NCBI GenBank assembly: GCA_037718865.1
Contig: JBBJMP010000016.1
Coordinates: 62,001 to 126,000, forward strand
DNA from: JADCRZ01 sp037718865
Lineage (GTDB): Bacteria > Bacteroidota > Bacteroidia > Chitinophagales > Chitinophagaceae
DNA: 64,000 nucleotides
Reading direction: 5' to 3'
Shown here: one piece after another, positions 56,985 to 64,000 of the stretch
Layout of the letters: every line of letters begins with the position of its first letter
How positions within the stretch are numbered: the stretch's first letter is position 1
Program-made: the position numbers and the translations under genes
Notes under the pieces: model-generated
What the model was told of the DNA's origin: nothing
Databases searched by the model: none
The model's input: only the letters and a program-made list of their open reading frames with translations

Positions 56985-57797
56985 TCATACGAAGTCAAAT
57001 CTTTTTTTGTTGTTACCAATTAGCCGGTGAAGTGTTGTTGGGAAAAGTCGTGATGCAAAGTCTATCCAAAACATCATTGCGCCTATTACAATTCTGAATT
57101 TGCCAACTTTTACTTTTGAAATTATTTTCCGGGCTGCTTTATCAAGCGGCATACCGTTTCTTTCTAAAAATCTTGCTTCTTTTTTTCGTTTGATATCATC
57201 AATATGCTTACTGTTTATTACAAGTCCCGTTTTAAGTGGTGGTGGTATAACCAATGAAACTTTAACAGTCGTGTCTGCCAGTTCTGTTCTAAGTGAGTTG
57301 ATAAATCCCATAACGGCACTTTTGGATGATCCATAAGTTGTCTTGCCAGGAAAGCCCATAAGTGCAAAGTCGCTCAGAATACTTACAAGTCTGCTGTCAG
57401 ACTGTCGTTTTAGGTCGGGCAAAAAATGCTTAGTGCAGTAAACTGTTCCCCAGAAGTTAATGTCAAAAAGCCACTTGTAGTCCGCGAGCTCAAGTTGATC
57501 AAATGTCTGGCTCATTGAAACTCCAGCATTATTGATTAAAATATCTATTCGCTGATGTTGTTCTAAAATTTCTGTTCGTGCATATATTATTTGCTGCTCT
57601 TGAGAAATGTCTACGTTATAAATCGTAATTTTTTGATAATCGCTTTGAAGAGCTGCTTTTAATTTTGCAAGTCCGTCTATGTTAATGTCCAGCAGTGCCA
57701 AATTACAACCCTGCCTGAAAAGTTCTGTCGCAAGTGCTTTACCAAGTCCGTTTGCCGAACCTGTAACTACAGCAACCTTATTTGTCAGGTCAGTCAT
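56985..57797 (-). CDS. Short-chain dehydrogenase/reductase (SDR)
   Basis: 270 residues from the ATG at 57797 (MTDLTNKVAVVTGSANG). Upstream readings include 14 residues from promoter DNA and are unlikely. Classical SDR motifs: TGSANGLG (cofactor, residues 13-20), NNAGVS, the catalytic Ser in SILSDFAL, then YGSSK with the Tyr and Lys. It oxidises or reduces an alcohol or ketone with NAD(P); substrate unknown. It is the only intact metabolic gene between the transposase remnant and the IS91-like element, so it may have arrived with them. Confidence 0.88.
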   Translation of the reverse strand: MTDLTNKVAVVTGSANGLGKALATELFRQGCNLALLDINIDGLAKLKAALQSDYQKITIYNVDISQEQQIIYARTEILEQHQRIDILINNAGVSMSQTFDQLELADYKWLFDINFWGTVYCTKHFLPDLKRQSDSRLVSILSDFALMGFPGKTTYGSSKSAVMGFINSLRTELADTTVKVSLVIPPPLKTGLVINSKHIDDIKRKKEARFLERNGMPLDKAARKIISKVKVGKFRIVIGAMMFWIDFASRLFPTTLHRLIGNNKKRFDFV

Positions 57798-58084
57798 TAC
57801 ATGGTGGTTTCTCGAAACTTGCAGCCAACGGTACGGCATTGGTGCTGGCAGGGCATTCCGTGTTTCGTCCGCACAGAACCACTGCTCAATTTATAACTAT
57901 TAGCTCATTGTTTGTACTGTCGCCCGGGTATAGAATCCAGCCACAACTAATGCCCATTAAAGGACACAGTCGATTGCTCTGATGTCCAGCCCGGATTGCG
58001 CCAATGCAAGGTTCAAGCAACACCTTCGGTGAGAACCTTCCAATAAGATTCTGCCACCTTTGCCTTTCATCAAAAACATTAAAA

Positions 58085-58987
58085 ATGAAAGGTAATGAGA
58101 TTTCAGCAAAGGAACTTCGGGCAGATGCTGTAGCGTGGCTGGCCAAACTGCACCAAACCATGCAAATAAAGTCGTATGGTAAGGGAAGCGTACGCAATTA
58201 CTGTCAGGAGATGACGCTTCTCTTTAAGTACTACAACCATAAAGCAGTTGCAGACATTCAGCAGTCAGATATAGAACAGTATATGCAGTACATAAAAGAA
58301 GTGCATAAAGTAGGCCGTGCAAAATGCCGCAGCGTGGCACAAGCCTGCAGCTTTTTCTTTAAACGTATCCTGCCAGCGCCTTACATTGTGCCCTCTAACC
58401 TCTATCCTAAAAAGCAGTTTATCCTACCCAACATTATGACGGAAGAGGAGATAGTTCATCTCTTTGCAGCGCCACTAAGTGTAAAAGAGTATTGTGTAAT
58501 CGGTTTACTCTATGGTTGCGGCCTGCGCATAAGCGAAGTATGCCTGCTGCGCTTACAAGACATAGAGAGCGCTAATCAACGGCTAAAAGTTTTTCAGGGA
58601 AAGGGAGCCAAAGACCGCTACACCCTGCTGCCTGTAAAGTTGCTGGAGCAATTGCGCCTGCTGTACGTGCAGGAAGGGCGGCCGAAGCAATATTTATTTA
58701 CCAGCAAGCAAACCAAAAGAGCCATGCATGTGCGCAGTTTGCAATTGGTGGTAAACAGCGCTATGGACAAAGCAGGATTTAAAACAAAGCCCTTTACAGC
58801 CCACACGCTGCGGCACAGCTTTGCCACGCACATGCTTAATTGTGGCAACAATATCCACGTGATAAAAACCTTGCTGGGCCACAGCAAGATCGAAACTACC
58901 ATGGTGTACTTGCATTTGCAAAAACATACGCAGCTTGGCATTGTTTCTCCCTTAGATGCAGTAGTGTATGGAGCAGCCGCTAAATGA
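58085..58987 (+). CDS. Tyrosine recombinase of the IS91-like element
   Basis: 300 residues from the ATG at 58085 (MKGNEISAKELRAD); earlier frames add upstream DNA without family features. The N-terminal SAM-like core-binding domain is followed by the catalytic domain with Arg in GCGLRISEVCLLRL, the Lys region FQGKGAKDRYTLLP, HTLRHSFATHM (His-x-x-Arg) and LGHSKIETTMVYLH with the His and the nucleophile Tyr. It is a XerC/D-type recombinase. Its 3' end overlaps the start of the transposase gene by 20 bases, so translation is coupled. Confidence 0.92.
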   Translation: MKGNEISAKELRADAVAWLAKLHQTMQIKSYGKGSVRNYCQEMTLLFKYYNHKAVADIQQSDIEQYMQYIKEVHKVGRAKCRSVAQACSFFFKRILPAPYIVPSNLYPKKQFILPNIMTEEEIVHLFAAPLSVKEYCVIGLLYGCGLRISEVCLLRLQDIESANQRLKVFQGKGAKDRYTLLPVKLLEQLRLLYVQEGRPKQYLFTSKQTKRAMHVRSLQLVVNSAMDKAGFKTKPFTAHTLRHSFATHMLNCGNNIHVIKTLLGHSKIETTMVYLHLQKHTQLGIVSPLDAVVYGAAAK

Positions 58988-60089
58988 GAGAAGGCAACTG
59001 CTGCAATCAAAAATATTTGCCCACCCCATCACCACAAGTTTTAATAGTTACAGCCAGGCTGTATTAAGCAAACTAAGTCGCTGTCACACGGCTGCTATTG
59101 GTGTGCACCATTATCAATGCAGCAATGCAAGCTGCTCTCACTTGCATTACCAATACCATAGCTGTGGCAACAGGCATTGCCCCAGTTGTGGCGGTACAAG
59201 GCGTGCACAGTGGATAGAAGACAGAATGGGCGAGTTGCTCCCCACTACTTATTTTCACCTGGTATTTACCCTGCCACAGGAACTACGCAGGTTGTGCATG
59301 GGCAACAGGAAGCTGCTGTTTGGTTTACTCTTTGAAGCTGCACAGCATACCATTACCACACTGTCTAAAGACAAAAAATACCTAGGTGGTACACCGGGCA
59401 TCGTAAGCATACTGCATACTCATGGACAAGACCTCAGCTTTCACCCACACACGCATAACATAGTAAGCGGCGGAGGTATGGATGGCGCTGGTAAATGGAT
59501 AAAAGAAAGGAGAGCCAATGGCCTTTTTTTGTTTCCCCGCAGAGCCATGGAAAAAATATACAAGGGCTATTTTTTAACTGCCCTAAGAAAGTATATAGCT
59601 AAGGGAAGTTTAAAATATACAGACAGCCAGGCAGTGGAAAACATACTTGCCACTGTAGGTCAAAAGAAGTGGAATGTGTATGCCAAAGCGACCTTTGGCG
59701 GGCCGGCACAAATAATAGAATATCTTGGCCGCTATACCCACAAGGTTGCCATTACCGCCCACAGGATATTGCAGATAGATAACAGCCACATCAGTTTTAG
59801 TTACAAAGATTATGCAGATGGCAATAAGCAAAACGTAATGGTGCTTACCCATCCGGAATTTTTGCGTCGCTTTGAGCAGCACATCTTACCCAAAGGTTTT
59901 GTAAAGATCCGGCATGCAGGCTACCTGCATGCTAAAAATAAAATGGAGCGTATAGCAGCAGTATGTGCCCAACTGCGCTTACCTGCACCTATGCCACGGA
60001 TACACATACCGGCGGCATTACGATTGCTGCTGCAAACCGGCAAAGACATCTCACGCTGCCCCGATGTGGGCAAGGGCATATGGAGTTAA
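58968..60089 (+). CDS. IS91-family HUH transposase
   Basis: 373 residues. The N-terminal zinc-binding domain shows paired cysteines and histidines (CSNASCSH, CGNRHCPSCG). The rolling-circle signature HPHTHNIVSGGG gives the HUH metal site, and the catalytic Tyr lies in EYLGRYTHKVAITAHRI. IS91 transposases nick one strand, move by rolling circle and may carry along neighbouring DNA. Only one Tyr is evident in this motif. The C-terminus ends close to the putative end of the element, 48 bases before the IS21 boundary. Confidence 0.93.
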   Translation: MEQPLNERRQLLQSKIFAHPITTSFNSYSQAVLSKLSRCHTAAIGVHHYQCSNASCSHLHYQYHSCGNRHCPSCGGTRRAQWIEDRMGELLPTTYFHLVFTLPQELRRLCMGNRKLLFGLLFEAAQHTITTLSKDKKYLGGTPGIVSILHTHGQDLSFHPHTHNIVSGGGMDGAGKWIKERRANGLFLFPRRAMEKIYKGYFLTALRKYIAKGSLKYTDSQAVENILATVGQKKWNVYAKATFGGPAQIIEYLGRYTHKVAITAHRILQIDNSHISFSYKDYADGNKQNVMVLTHPEFLRRFEQHILPKGFVKIRHAGYLHAKNKMERIAAVCAQLRLPAPMPRIHIPAALRLLLQTGKDISRCPDVGKGIWS

Positions 60090-60137
60090 TAAAAACATTG
60101 ATTTATCACAATGGCTGCCTGGTAGATGTGGCAGCTG

Positions 60138-60330
60138 AGTATTCCACACTATAAAAGCCACTATTCCGCAAGATAAGAGCCATCGTTCCACCGGATAAGA
60201 TACCAAAAATTCCACGCCATAAGAGCCACCTGTTCCACAGGATAAGAGCCACCATTCCGCAGATAAGAGCCACTTAATTTTCCGGTATATAAATTCGGAC
60301 ATTCCGCAGATATGATACCAAAAATTCCAC
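60138..60330. repeat. IS21 left-end box array
   Basis: Eight TTCC(A/G)C boxes start at 60141, 60163, 60185, 60209, 60232, 60254, 60301 and 60324; a decayed box (TTTTCCGG) sits near 60278 in the 47-base gap. GATAAGAGCCA recurs between boxes. The 22-24-base spacing equals about two helical turns. Confidence 0.85.
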
Positions 60331-60462
60331 AGGATAAGAGCCAGGTCTTTGGCTTTGCTTGAATGAGCTGTTTGTTATAAATCATCCTTTTTCAGATCGT
60401 CAATTTATAAAACCAATTGACATTGCTTCGTGGGTTTAATACTACACTAAACTTCATAAGGC

Positions 60463-62025
60463 ATGTCCAAAAAATTGATTGAAATGAAAGTGGTACGTAA
60501 AATGATCCTGCTCTTACAGCGGGGGCTATCGGAAAGACAGATAGCCCGGGAATTAAAAATAGCAAGGGCAACAGTAAACCGATACAAGGAAAGACTGGCT
60601 AGCTGCCCTAAAAGCCTGGAAGAGTTGTTGAATATGGACGATGCGGTCCTGGCCGAGATTGCTCATTTCCCCTTCAGAAACGTCCAGCAGAATACGCGTA
60701 ATGCGTTTATAGTGAACCGTAGGGAGTATTATTTTGCGGAACTGCAGCGTCCGGGTGTAACCCGGATGTTGTTATGGCAGGAATACATAAGGGAACATCC
60801 TGAAGGTTATCAATACTCGAAATTCTGTGAGTTGCTGGCAGAGTTAATGTTACCACAGCAGGCCAGTTTTCATGTGCAATATGAGCCGGCAGCGATGATG
60901 ATGGTGGATTTTGCCGGGGACAAAATAAGCTACATCGACAGATCTACAGGAGCACTGGTTGAGTGCTGCGTTTTTGTGAGCATACTGCCATATAGCGGTT
61001 ATAGCTACGCGATTGCTCTTGCAAATGAAACGATGCCAAGCGTTATTAAAGCCCTTAACGCAAGCCTTGCTTATTTTGGAGGGGCGCCTTTTAGTATCAA
61101 ATGCGATAATATGCGTACAGCTGTAATAAAGAGCTGCAGGTATGAGCCGATATTCACAGAAGTGTTTGAGCAATGGGCCCTTCATAATAACATGGCACTG
61201 TTCGCTGCAAGGCCATACAAGCCTAAGGATAAAGCGCCAGTAGAGAAGGAAGTCTTGCTCACTTATCAACGTCTGTATGCCCCCTTACGCGACACAGAGT
61301 TCTTTAGCCTCGAACAGATCAATGCCGCTTTCCAAAAGCAATTGGAACTACATCATCAAGCCGATTTTCAAAAAAAGGCGATCAGTCGCCTGGAACAGTT
61401 CCTGGAACTGGAAAAAGGGTTATTGCAACCCCTTCCATCAACTCCTTTTGTTATTCGCTATAAAGCCGAGTGCAAGGTTAAAATGGACTATCATATCACA
61501 CTCTGCGAAGACGGTCACCATTACAGCGTTCCCTGCAAGTATATTGGTAAAAAGGTAGCGGTAAACTATGATACCGATACGGTGGAGGTTTTCTTTGAAC
61601 TGAACCGTATTGCTATGCATAGAAGGAGTTATAAAAAAGGTGGTTTTACTACCGTTATAGAACACATGCCCATTCATCATCAAAAGGTGGCCGAACAGAA
61701 TGGATGGGATCAGGATTACTTCCTTGGGCAAGCTGCCAAAATAGGCACCCACACACACCAGTATGTGGGGAAGGTATTGAAGAGTAGGCCCGTTATCCAA
61801 CAAGCCTTTAATGCCTGCAAGGGTATACTTCGCCTTGGGCACAAATACGGCCCTGAACGCCTGGAAGCAGCTTGTAAAAGAGGGTTAAACGGAGACCGTT
61901 ATAACTACAGCACACTTGATAATATCCTGAAAAACCACCTCGATAAACTCATCACCGACGAGCAGCCTGAACTCTTCCGGATGCCTGACCATCCCAATGT
62001 CCGGGGAGGAGATGCTTACCAGTAA
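60463..62025 (+). CDS. istA: IS21-family transposase IstA
   Basis: 520 residues. An N-terminal helix-turn-helix (LSERQIARELKIARATVNRYK) precedes the DDE core: the first Asp in MMVDFAGDK, the second in IKCDNMRTAV and the Glu in KDKAPVEKEV. Family length is normal (about 500-520). IstA pastes the element together with the IstB ATPase, encoded 62 bases downstream. The gene appears intact, so the element may still be active. Confidence 0.95.
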   Translation: MSKKLIEMKVVRKMILLLQRGLSERQIARELKIARATVNRYKERLASCPKSLEELLNMDDAVLAEIAHFPFRNVQQNTRNAFIVNRREYYFAELQRPGVTRMLLWQEYIREHPEGYQYSKFCELLAELMLPQQASFHVQYEPAAMMMVDFAGDKISYIDRSTGALVECCVFVSILPYSGYSYAIALANETMPSVIKALNASLAYFGGAPFSIKCDNMRTAVIKSCRYEPIFTEVFEQWALHNNMALFAARPYKPKDKAPVEKEVLLTYQRLYAPLRDTEFFSLEQINAAFQKQLELHHQADFQKKAISRLEQFLELEKGLLQPLPSTPFVIRYKAECKVKMDYHITLCEDGHHYSVPCKYIGKKVAVNYDTDTVEVFFELNRIAMHRRSYKKGGFTTVIEHMPIHHQKVAEQNGWDQDYFLGQAAKIGTHTHQYVGKVLKSRPVIQQAFNACKGILRLGHKYGPERLEAACKRGLNGDRYNYSTLDNILKNHLDKLITDEQPELFRMPDHPNVRGGDAYQ

Positions 62026-62087
62026 CTCCAGAACCTTTTTCTTTTTTCAAAAGCAATCATTATTATAAAAAAACAAATCAACAAACA

Positions 62088-62813
62088 ATGAACACCCAAA
62101 ACACCTTGGAACAGATGCAAAAGCTAAACCTCTATGGAATGATTAAACAATATGAAGCCATACTGGGCCACCCCATCCACGAGCATCCTGAATCACACAC
62201 ACTGCTGGGTATGCTTACTGAAGCCGAAACGCAGTATCGATCCCACAAGCGTACAACCCGTAATCTTAGCCGGTCCAAGTTGCGCTACAATGCTCTTCCT
62301 GAACAGATCCATTGTGGCTCGGAACGTGGAATAAGCAAAGAACAACTTCTCCAATTATGTGACGGCACCTATATTGAAAAAGGAGAAACGGTACTTATTA
62401 GCGGATCGACTGGAACCGGTAAAAGTTTTTTAGCCTGCGCCCTAGGACGCCAGGCGTGCCTGAATGACTACAGTACCCTGTATTTTTCTATGAGTCGTTT
62501 TATTGAAACCATATCCGCTGCGCGCCTCGATGGCACTTATGTTAAATTGGTCAATCAAATAGCAAGGGCTCCCTTACTCATCCTGGACGATTTTGGTTTA
62601 AACCCTCTCGATCATAAGATAAGACTTACCTTGCTTGACATTCTTGAGGATAGATATGGAAAGCATGCTACAATTATCACCTCACAATTACCGGTTAACA
62701 AATGGTATGAATACATTGGAGAGCCTACCCTTGCCGATGCGATTATGGATAGACTTACGGCTCATGCACATAAAATTAGTTTACTGGGAACTTCTTTGAG
62801 AAAAAAGAAATGA
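62088..62813 (+). CDS. istB: IS21-family helper ATPase IstB
   Basis: 241 residues. Walker A is GSTGTGKS in VLISGSTGTGKSFLACALG, Walker B is LLILDDFGL, and the sensor-type ITSQLPVNKWYEYI follows; these are DnaA/DnaC-like AAA features of IstB. It selects target DNA and stimulates IstA. Its length is normal. It lies 62 bases after istA, and the right-end box array begins about 140 bases downstream. Confidence 0.95.
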   Translation: MNTQNTLEQMQKLNLYGMIKQYEAILGHPIHEHPESHTLLGMLTEAETQYRSHKRTTRNLSRSKLRYNALPEQIHCGSERGISKEQLLQLCDGTYIEKGETVLISGSTGTGKSFLACALGRQACLNDYSTLYFSMSRFIETISAARLDGTYVKLVNQIARAPLLILDDFGLNPLDHKIRLTLLDILEDRYGKHATIITSQLPVNKWYEYIGEPTLADAIMDRLTAHAHKISLLGTSLRKKK

Positions 62814-62952
62814 GATGTTGTAATAGTACTTTGTGCATTAACCTAAATCTCATTGTTTAACACGCTCTTTGAAAGGATGAATTATAACAAGTGTCGACAG
62901 GAAAGGAATGAACTGTAACCTCTTTCAGGAAAAAAACAGAAAATTCCTCCTT

Positions 62953-63121
62953 CGGAAAGAATGAAAAACATCTCCTCCGGAATAAAACAAATCATCTCCC
63001 CGGAAAGAAAATGCTGCCTTCTCAAAACGGTGGCTCTTATCCTGTGGAATGGTGGCTCTTATTCTGTGGAATGCTTGGTATCTTATCACGTGGAACGGTG
63101 GTAAACTCCTTGTGGAATACT
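62953..63121. repeat. IS21 right-end box array
   Basis: GTGGAA-type boxes start at 63044, 63066, 63090 and 63112, spaced 22, 24 and 22, with CGGAA-type boxes further in at 62953, 62978 and 63001. The strand orientation is inverted relative to the left end. GTGGCTCTTAT lies between boxes. Confidence 0.8.
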
Positions 63122-63521
63122 TAGCAGATCTGCGTAACAGGGGTTCTCCCAAAATAAAAAGAAAATATGCTACTGTTAATAAGACCACATAACACTTACA
63201 AATTATTTTATTTCTCCAACAACAAAGTTCGTTTTTGGGTAGGGGATATTATGCAGAGCATGCAGCTAACTATAAGCAAAAATCCTGATTGGTAACCGTA
63301 CATTCATATAGCAACCTTCCCAAAAACAATACAAAACACCTTACCCAAATCACAGACGTTATTATAGCCGGTGTCGCTGAACACCGTATTGCAAAAAGCC
63401 CCGAAGTATTAATTTCCAGGGCTCTTTTATTTTTTAAATCATTCTTTAAATCCGGGGGCTTTCTTCAATACGCTTAATGTTGGGCGTTCGCCTTTCTCCT
63501 TTCAAAATTATAAGCCTGTAA
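63122..63521. other. Gene-free stretch right of the IS21 element
   Basis: About 400 bases without a coding region I would defend. A weak stem-and-T-run (GCCC near 63402, GGGCTCTTTTATTTTTT near 63419) may be a terminator remnant. No other structure recognised. Confidence 0.5.
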
Positions 63522-63731
63522 AAAAAATTATGGAATAAAAAATTTGAATTACAAATTATTAATGAACCTAAAATAAATTCATTTATTTCTGAAACGTATT
63601 TTGAAAAACAAAAAGTACTGATAAGGTTAATTGAAAATTTGGATAATTGTATCAATGAATTGAAAACGATTGGGGTTAATGTTGAATGCCAAATTGATGC
63701 TAATGAATTTTACAACAGTTTGGTTATTTAG
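63522..63731 (+). pseudogene. Gene fragment (C-terminal part, no start codon)
   Basis: An open frame of about 69 codons from the stop at 63519-63521 to the stop at 63729-63731 contains no ATG in frame. It encodes a charged, helical sequence (EKQKVLIRLIENLDNCINEL) not assigned to a family. Its lack of a start suggests that only the 3' part of a gene is left. It may also be non-coding. Confidence 0.35.
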
Positions 63732-64000
63732 GCTTATGTTTTTTCATCCATTCGCTATGGTGATTTTTAAAAATGGTACTAAAATCTTCTTTTAGTTTGG
63801 AGGTATCAATTAAATTATTTTTTGAAGCATCTTCTAAAAGTTTGTTCGACGCAATAACCATTTCGTCATTGATTTTTGATAATTGCTCTGGGAAGTCGCT
63901 TATGTATGATTTTAGTCTTGCTATTCGTCCGCCGCTTGTAGAATTTGACTTAGGCTCGTTTTTGGCAAAAACTGTTGAAGCTATTTTATTTAGCTCATCA
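63724..64000 (-). CDS. Unknown protein, C-terminal part (runs off the right edge)
   Basis: The reverse strand is open from the right edge to the TAA at 63724-63726, giving the last 91 residues of a hydrophilic, Lys-rich protein ending EWMKKHKPK. A SGGRIARLKSYI stretch and helical LLEDASKNNLID follow the edge. I do not recognise a family. It converges with the fragment above and overlaps it by 8 bases, which is only plausible if one of the two is not a real gene or both are remnants. Confidence 0.55.
   Translation of the reverse strand, partial: DELNKIASTVFAKNEPKSNSTSGGRIARLKSYISDFPEQLSKINDEMVIASNKLLEDASKNNLIDTSKLKEDFSTIFKNHHSEWMKKHKPK

Larger units (their letters stand above)
58085..60089 (+). 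mobile_element. IS91-like element with its own tyrosine recombinase
   Basis: Two forward genes overlap by 20 bases: a tyrosine recombinase and an HUH/Y-transposase. This pairing is characteristic of a group of IS91-like elements that move by rolling circle and lack terminal inverted repeats, so the ends cannot be fixed by eye. The true element must extend somewhat beyond the listed gene limits, on the left into 57898-58084 and on the right up to the IS21 element at 60138. Confidence 0.8.
60138..63121 (+). mobile_element. IS21-family insertion sequence with multi-box ends
   Basis: Outermost inverted repeat AGTATTCCACA (60138-60148) and TGTGGAATACT (63111-63121). Inside each end, boxes of the type TTCC(A/G)C (left) or GTGGAA (right) recur every 22-24 bases, the typical array of transposase binding sites of this family. 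The element holds istA and istB. No clear target duplication can be seen at these limits, so the exact ends may be a few bases off. Confidence 0.85.

Noticed and set aside
60138..60330. Phased repeats as CRISPR or iteron origin
   Set aside because: The inverted copies at the other end of the istA-istB unit identify them as IS21 transposase binding boxes.
60160..60385. Reverse-strand frames across the IS21 left end
   Set aside because: They read through the box array, giving repeats of the same peptide words, and have no counterpart in a protein family.
63470..63490. GTTGGGCG as an integron attC core
   Set aside because: No paired R'/R'' boxes or imperfect palindrome around it and no integrase of the IntI type; a seven-base match is not evidence.

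Overview
The window looks like chromosomal DNA of a Bacteroidota bacterium, most likely a soil or plant-associated member of the Chitinophagaceae. This rests on three SusC/SusD-type loci plus a SusC fragment, type A and type B T9SS C-terminal sorting domains, lipoprotein-rich FG-GAP/VCBS proteins, a DUF3127 protein, the dinB-dnaE cassette and Bacteroidota-type IS elements. The family-level placement is inference; no rRNA or tRNA gene is present to test it.

Layout. 1-22 kb is a nutrient-acquisition and envelope region: the 5' part of a SusC gene (reverse strand, running off the left edge), two divergent Tat-signal oxidoreductases (Gfo/Idh/MocA and D-2-hydroxyacid dehydrogenase), a DUF1080 protein, a PAP2/vanadium-haloperoxidase-like lipoprotein, two large VCBS/FG-GAP lipoproteins (one with a CxxCH haem site), a T9SS type B adhesin-like protein, and two mirror-image SusC-SusD pairs. 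One of those SusC genes has lost its middle and is broken. 22.2-26.7 kb holds a MoeB/ThiF-rhodanese protein, a 3.9-copy tandem array of a 260-bp GC-hairpin repeat, a cytoplasmic Gfo/Idh/MocA oxidoreductase and a DUF3127 protein with an SSB-like acidic tip. 27.1-36.4 kb is a surface-glycan cluster with a Wzm/Wzt-type ABC exporter, an FkbM methyltransferase and five glycosyltransferases, one fused to a hexapeptide acyltransferase; its right part is strikingly AT-rich.

36.5-40.7 kb carries a DNA polymerase IV / error-prone DnaE cassette behind palindromic, operator-like sites. Convergent with it, at 40.75-43.96 kb, lie two reverse-strand genes that are my best candidate for a poorly described conflict/immunity system. 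One has an N-terminal nucleoside-deoxyribosyltransferase-like (TIR-like) domain and a C-terminal TPR/TRAFs-binding-like region. The other has an N-terminal SIR2 domain with intact-looking motifs and a C-terminal trypsin-like domain that seems to have lost its catalytic His and Ser. 44.2-53.7 kb is a further SusC-SusD pair, an aldo/keto reductase and a secreted beta-helix/PKD/2xPA14 T9SS cargo protein, followed by a serine hydrolase and a VOC protein.

55.6-63.1 kb is a mobile-element pile-up: a 3'-truncated DDE transposase abutting a 3'-truncated mazE-like antitoxin gene, an SDR oxidoreductase, an IS91-like element with a tyrosine recombinase and a Y-transposase, and an IS21-family element whose ends carry arrays of about 22-24-bp-phased transposase-box-like repeats. 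The last 900 bases contain only gene fragments and unassigned DNA.
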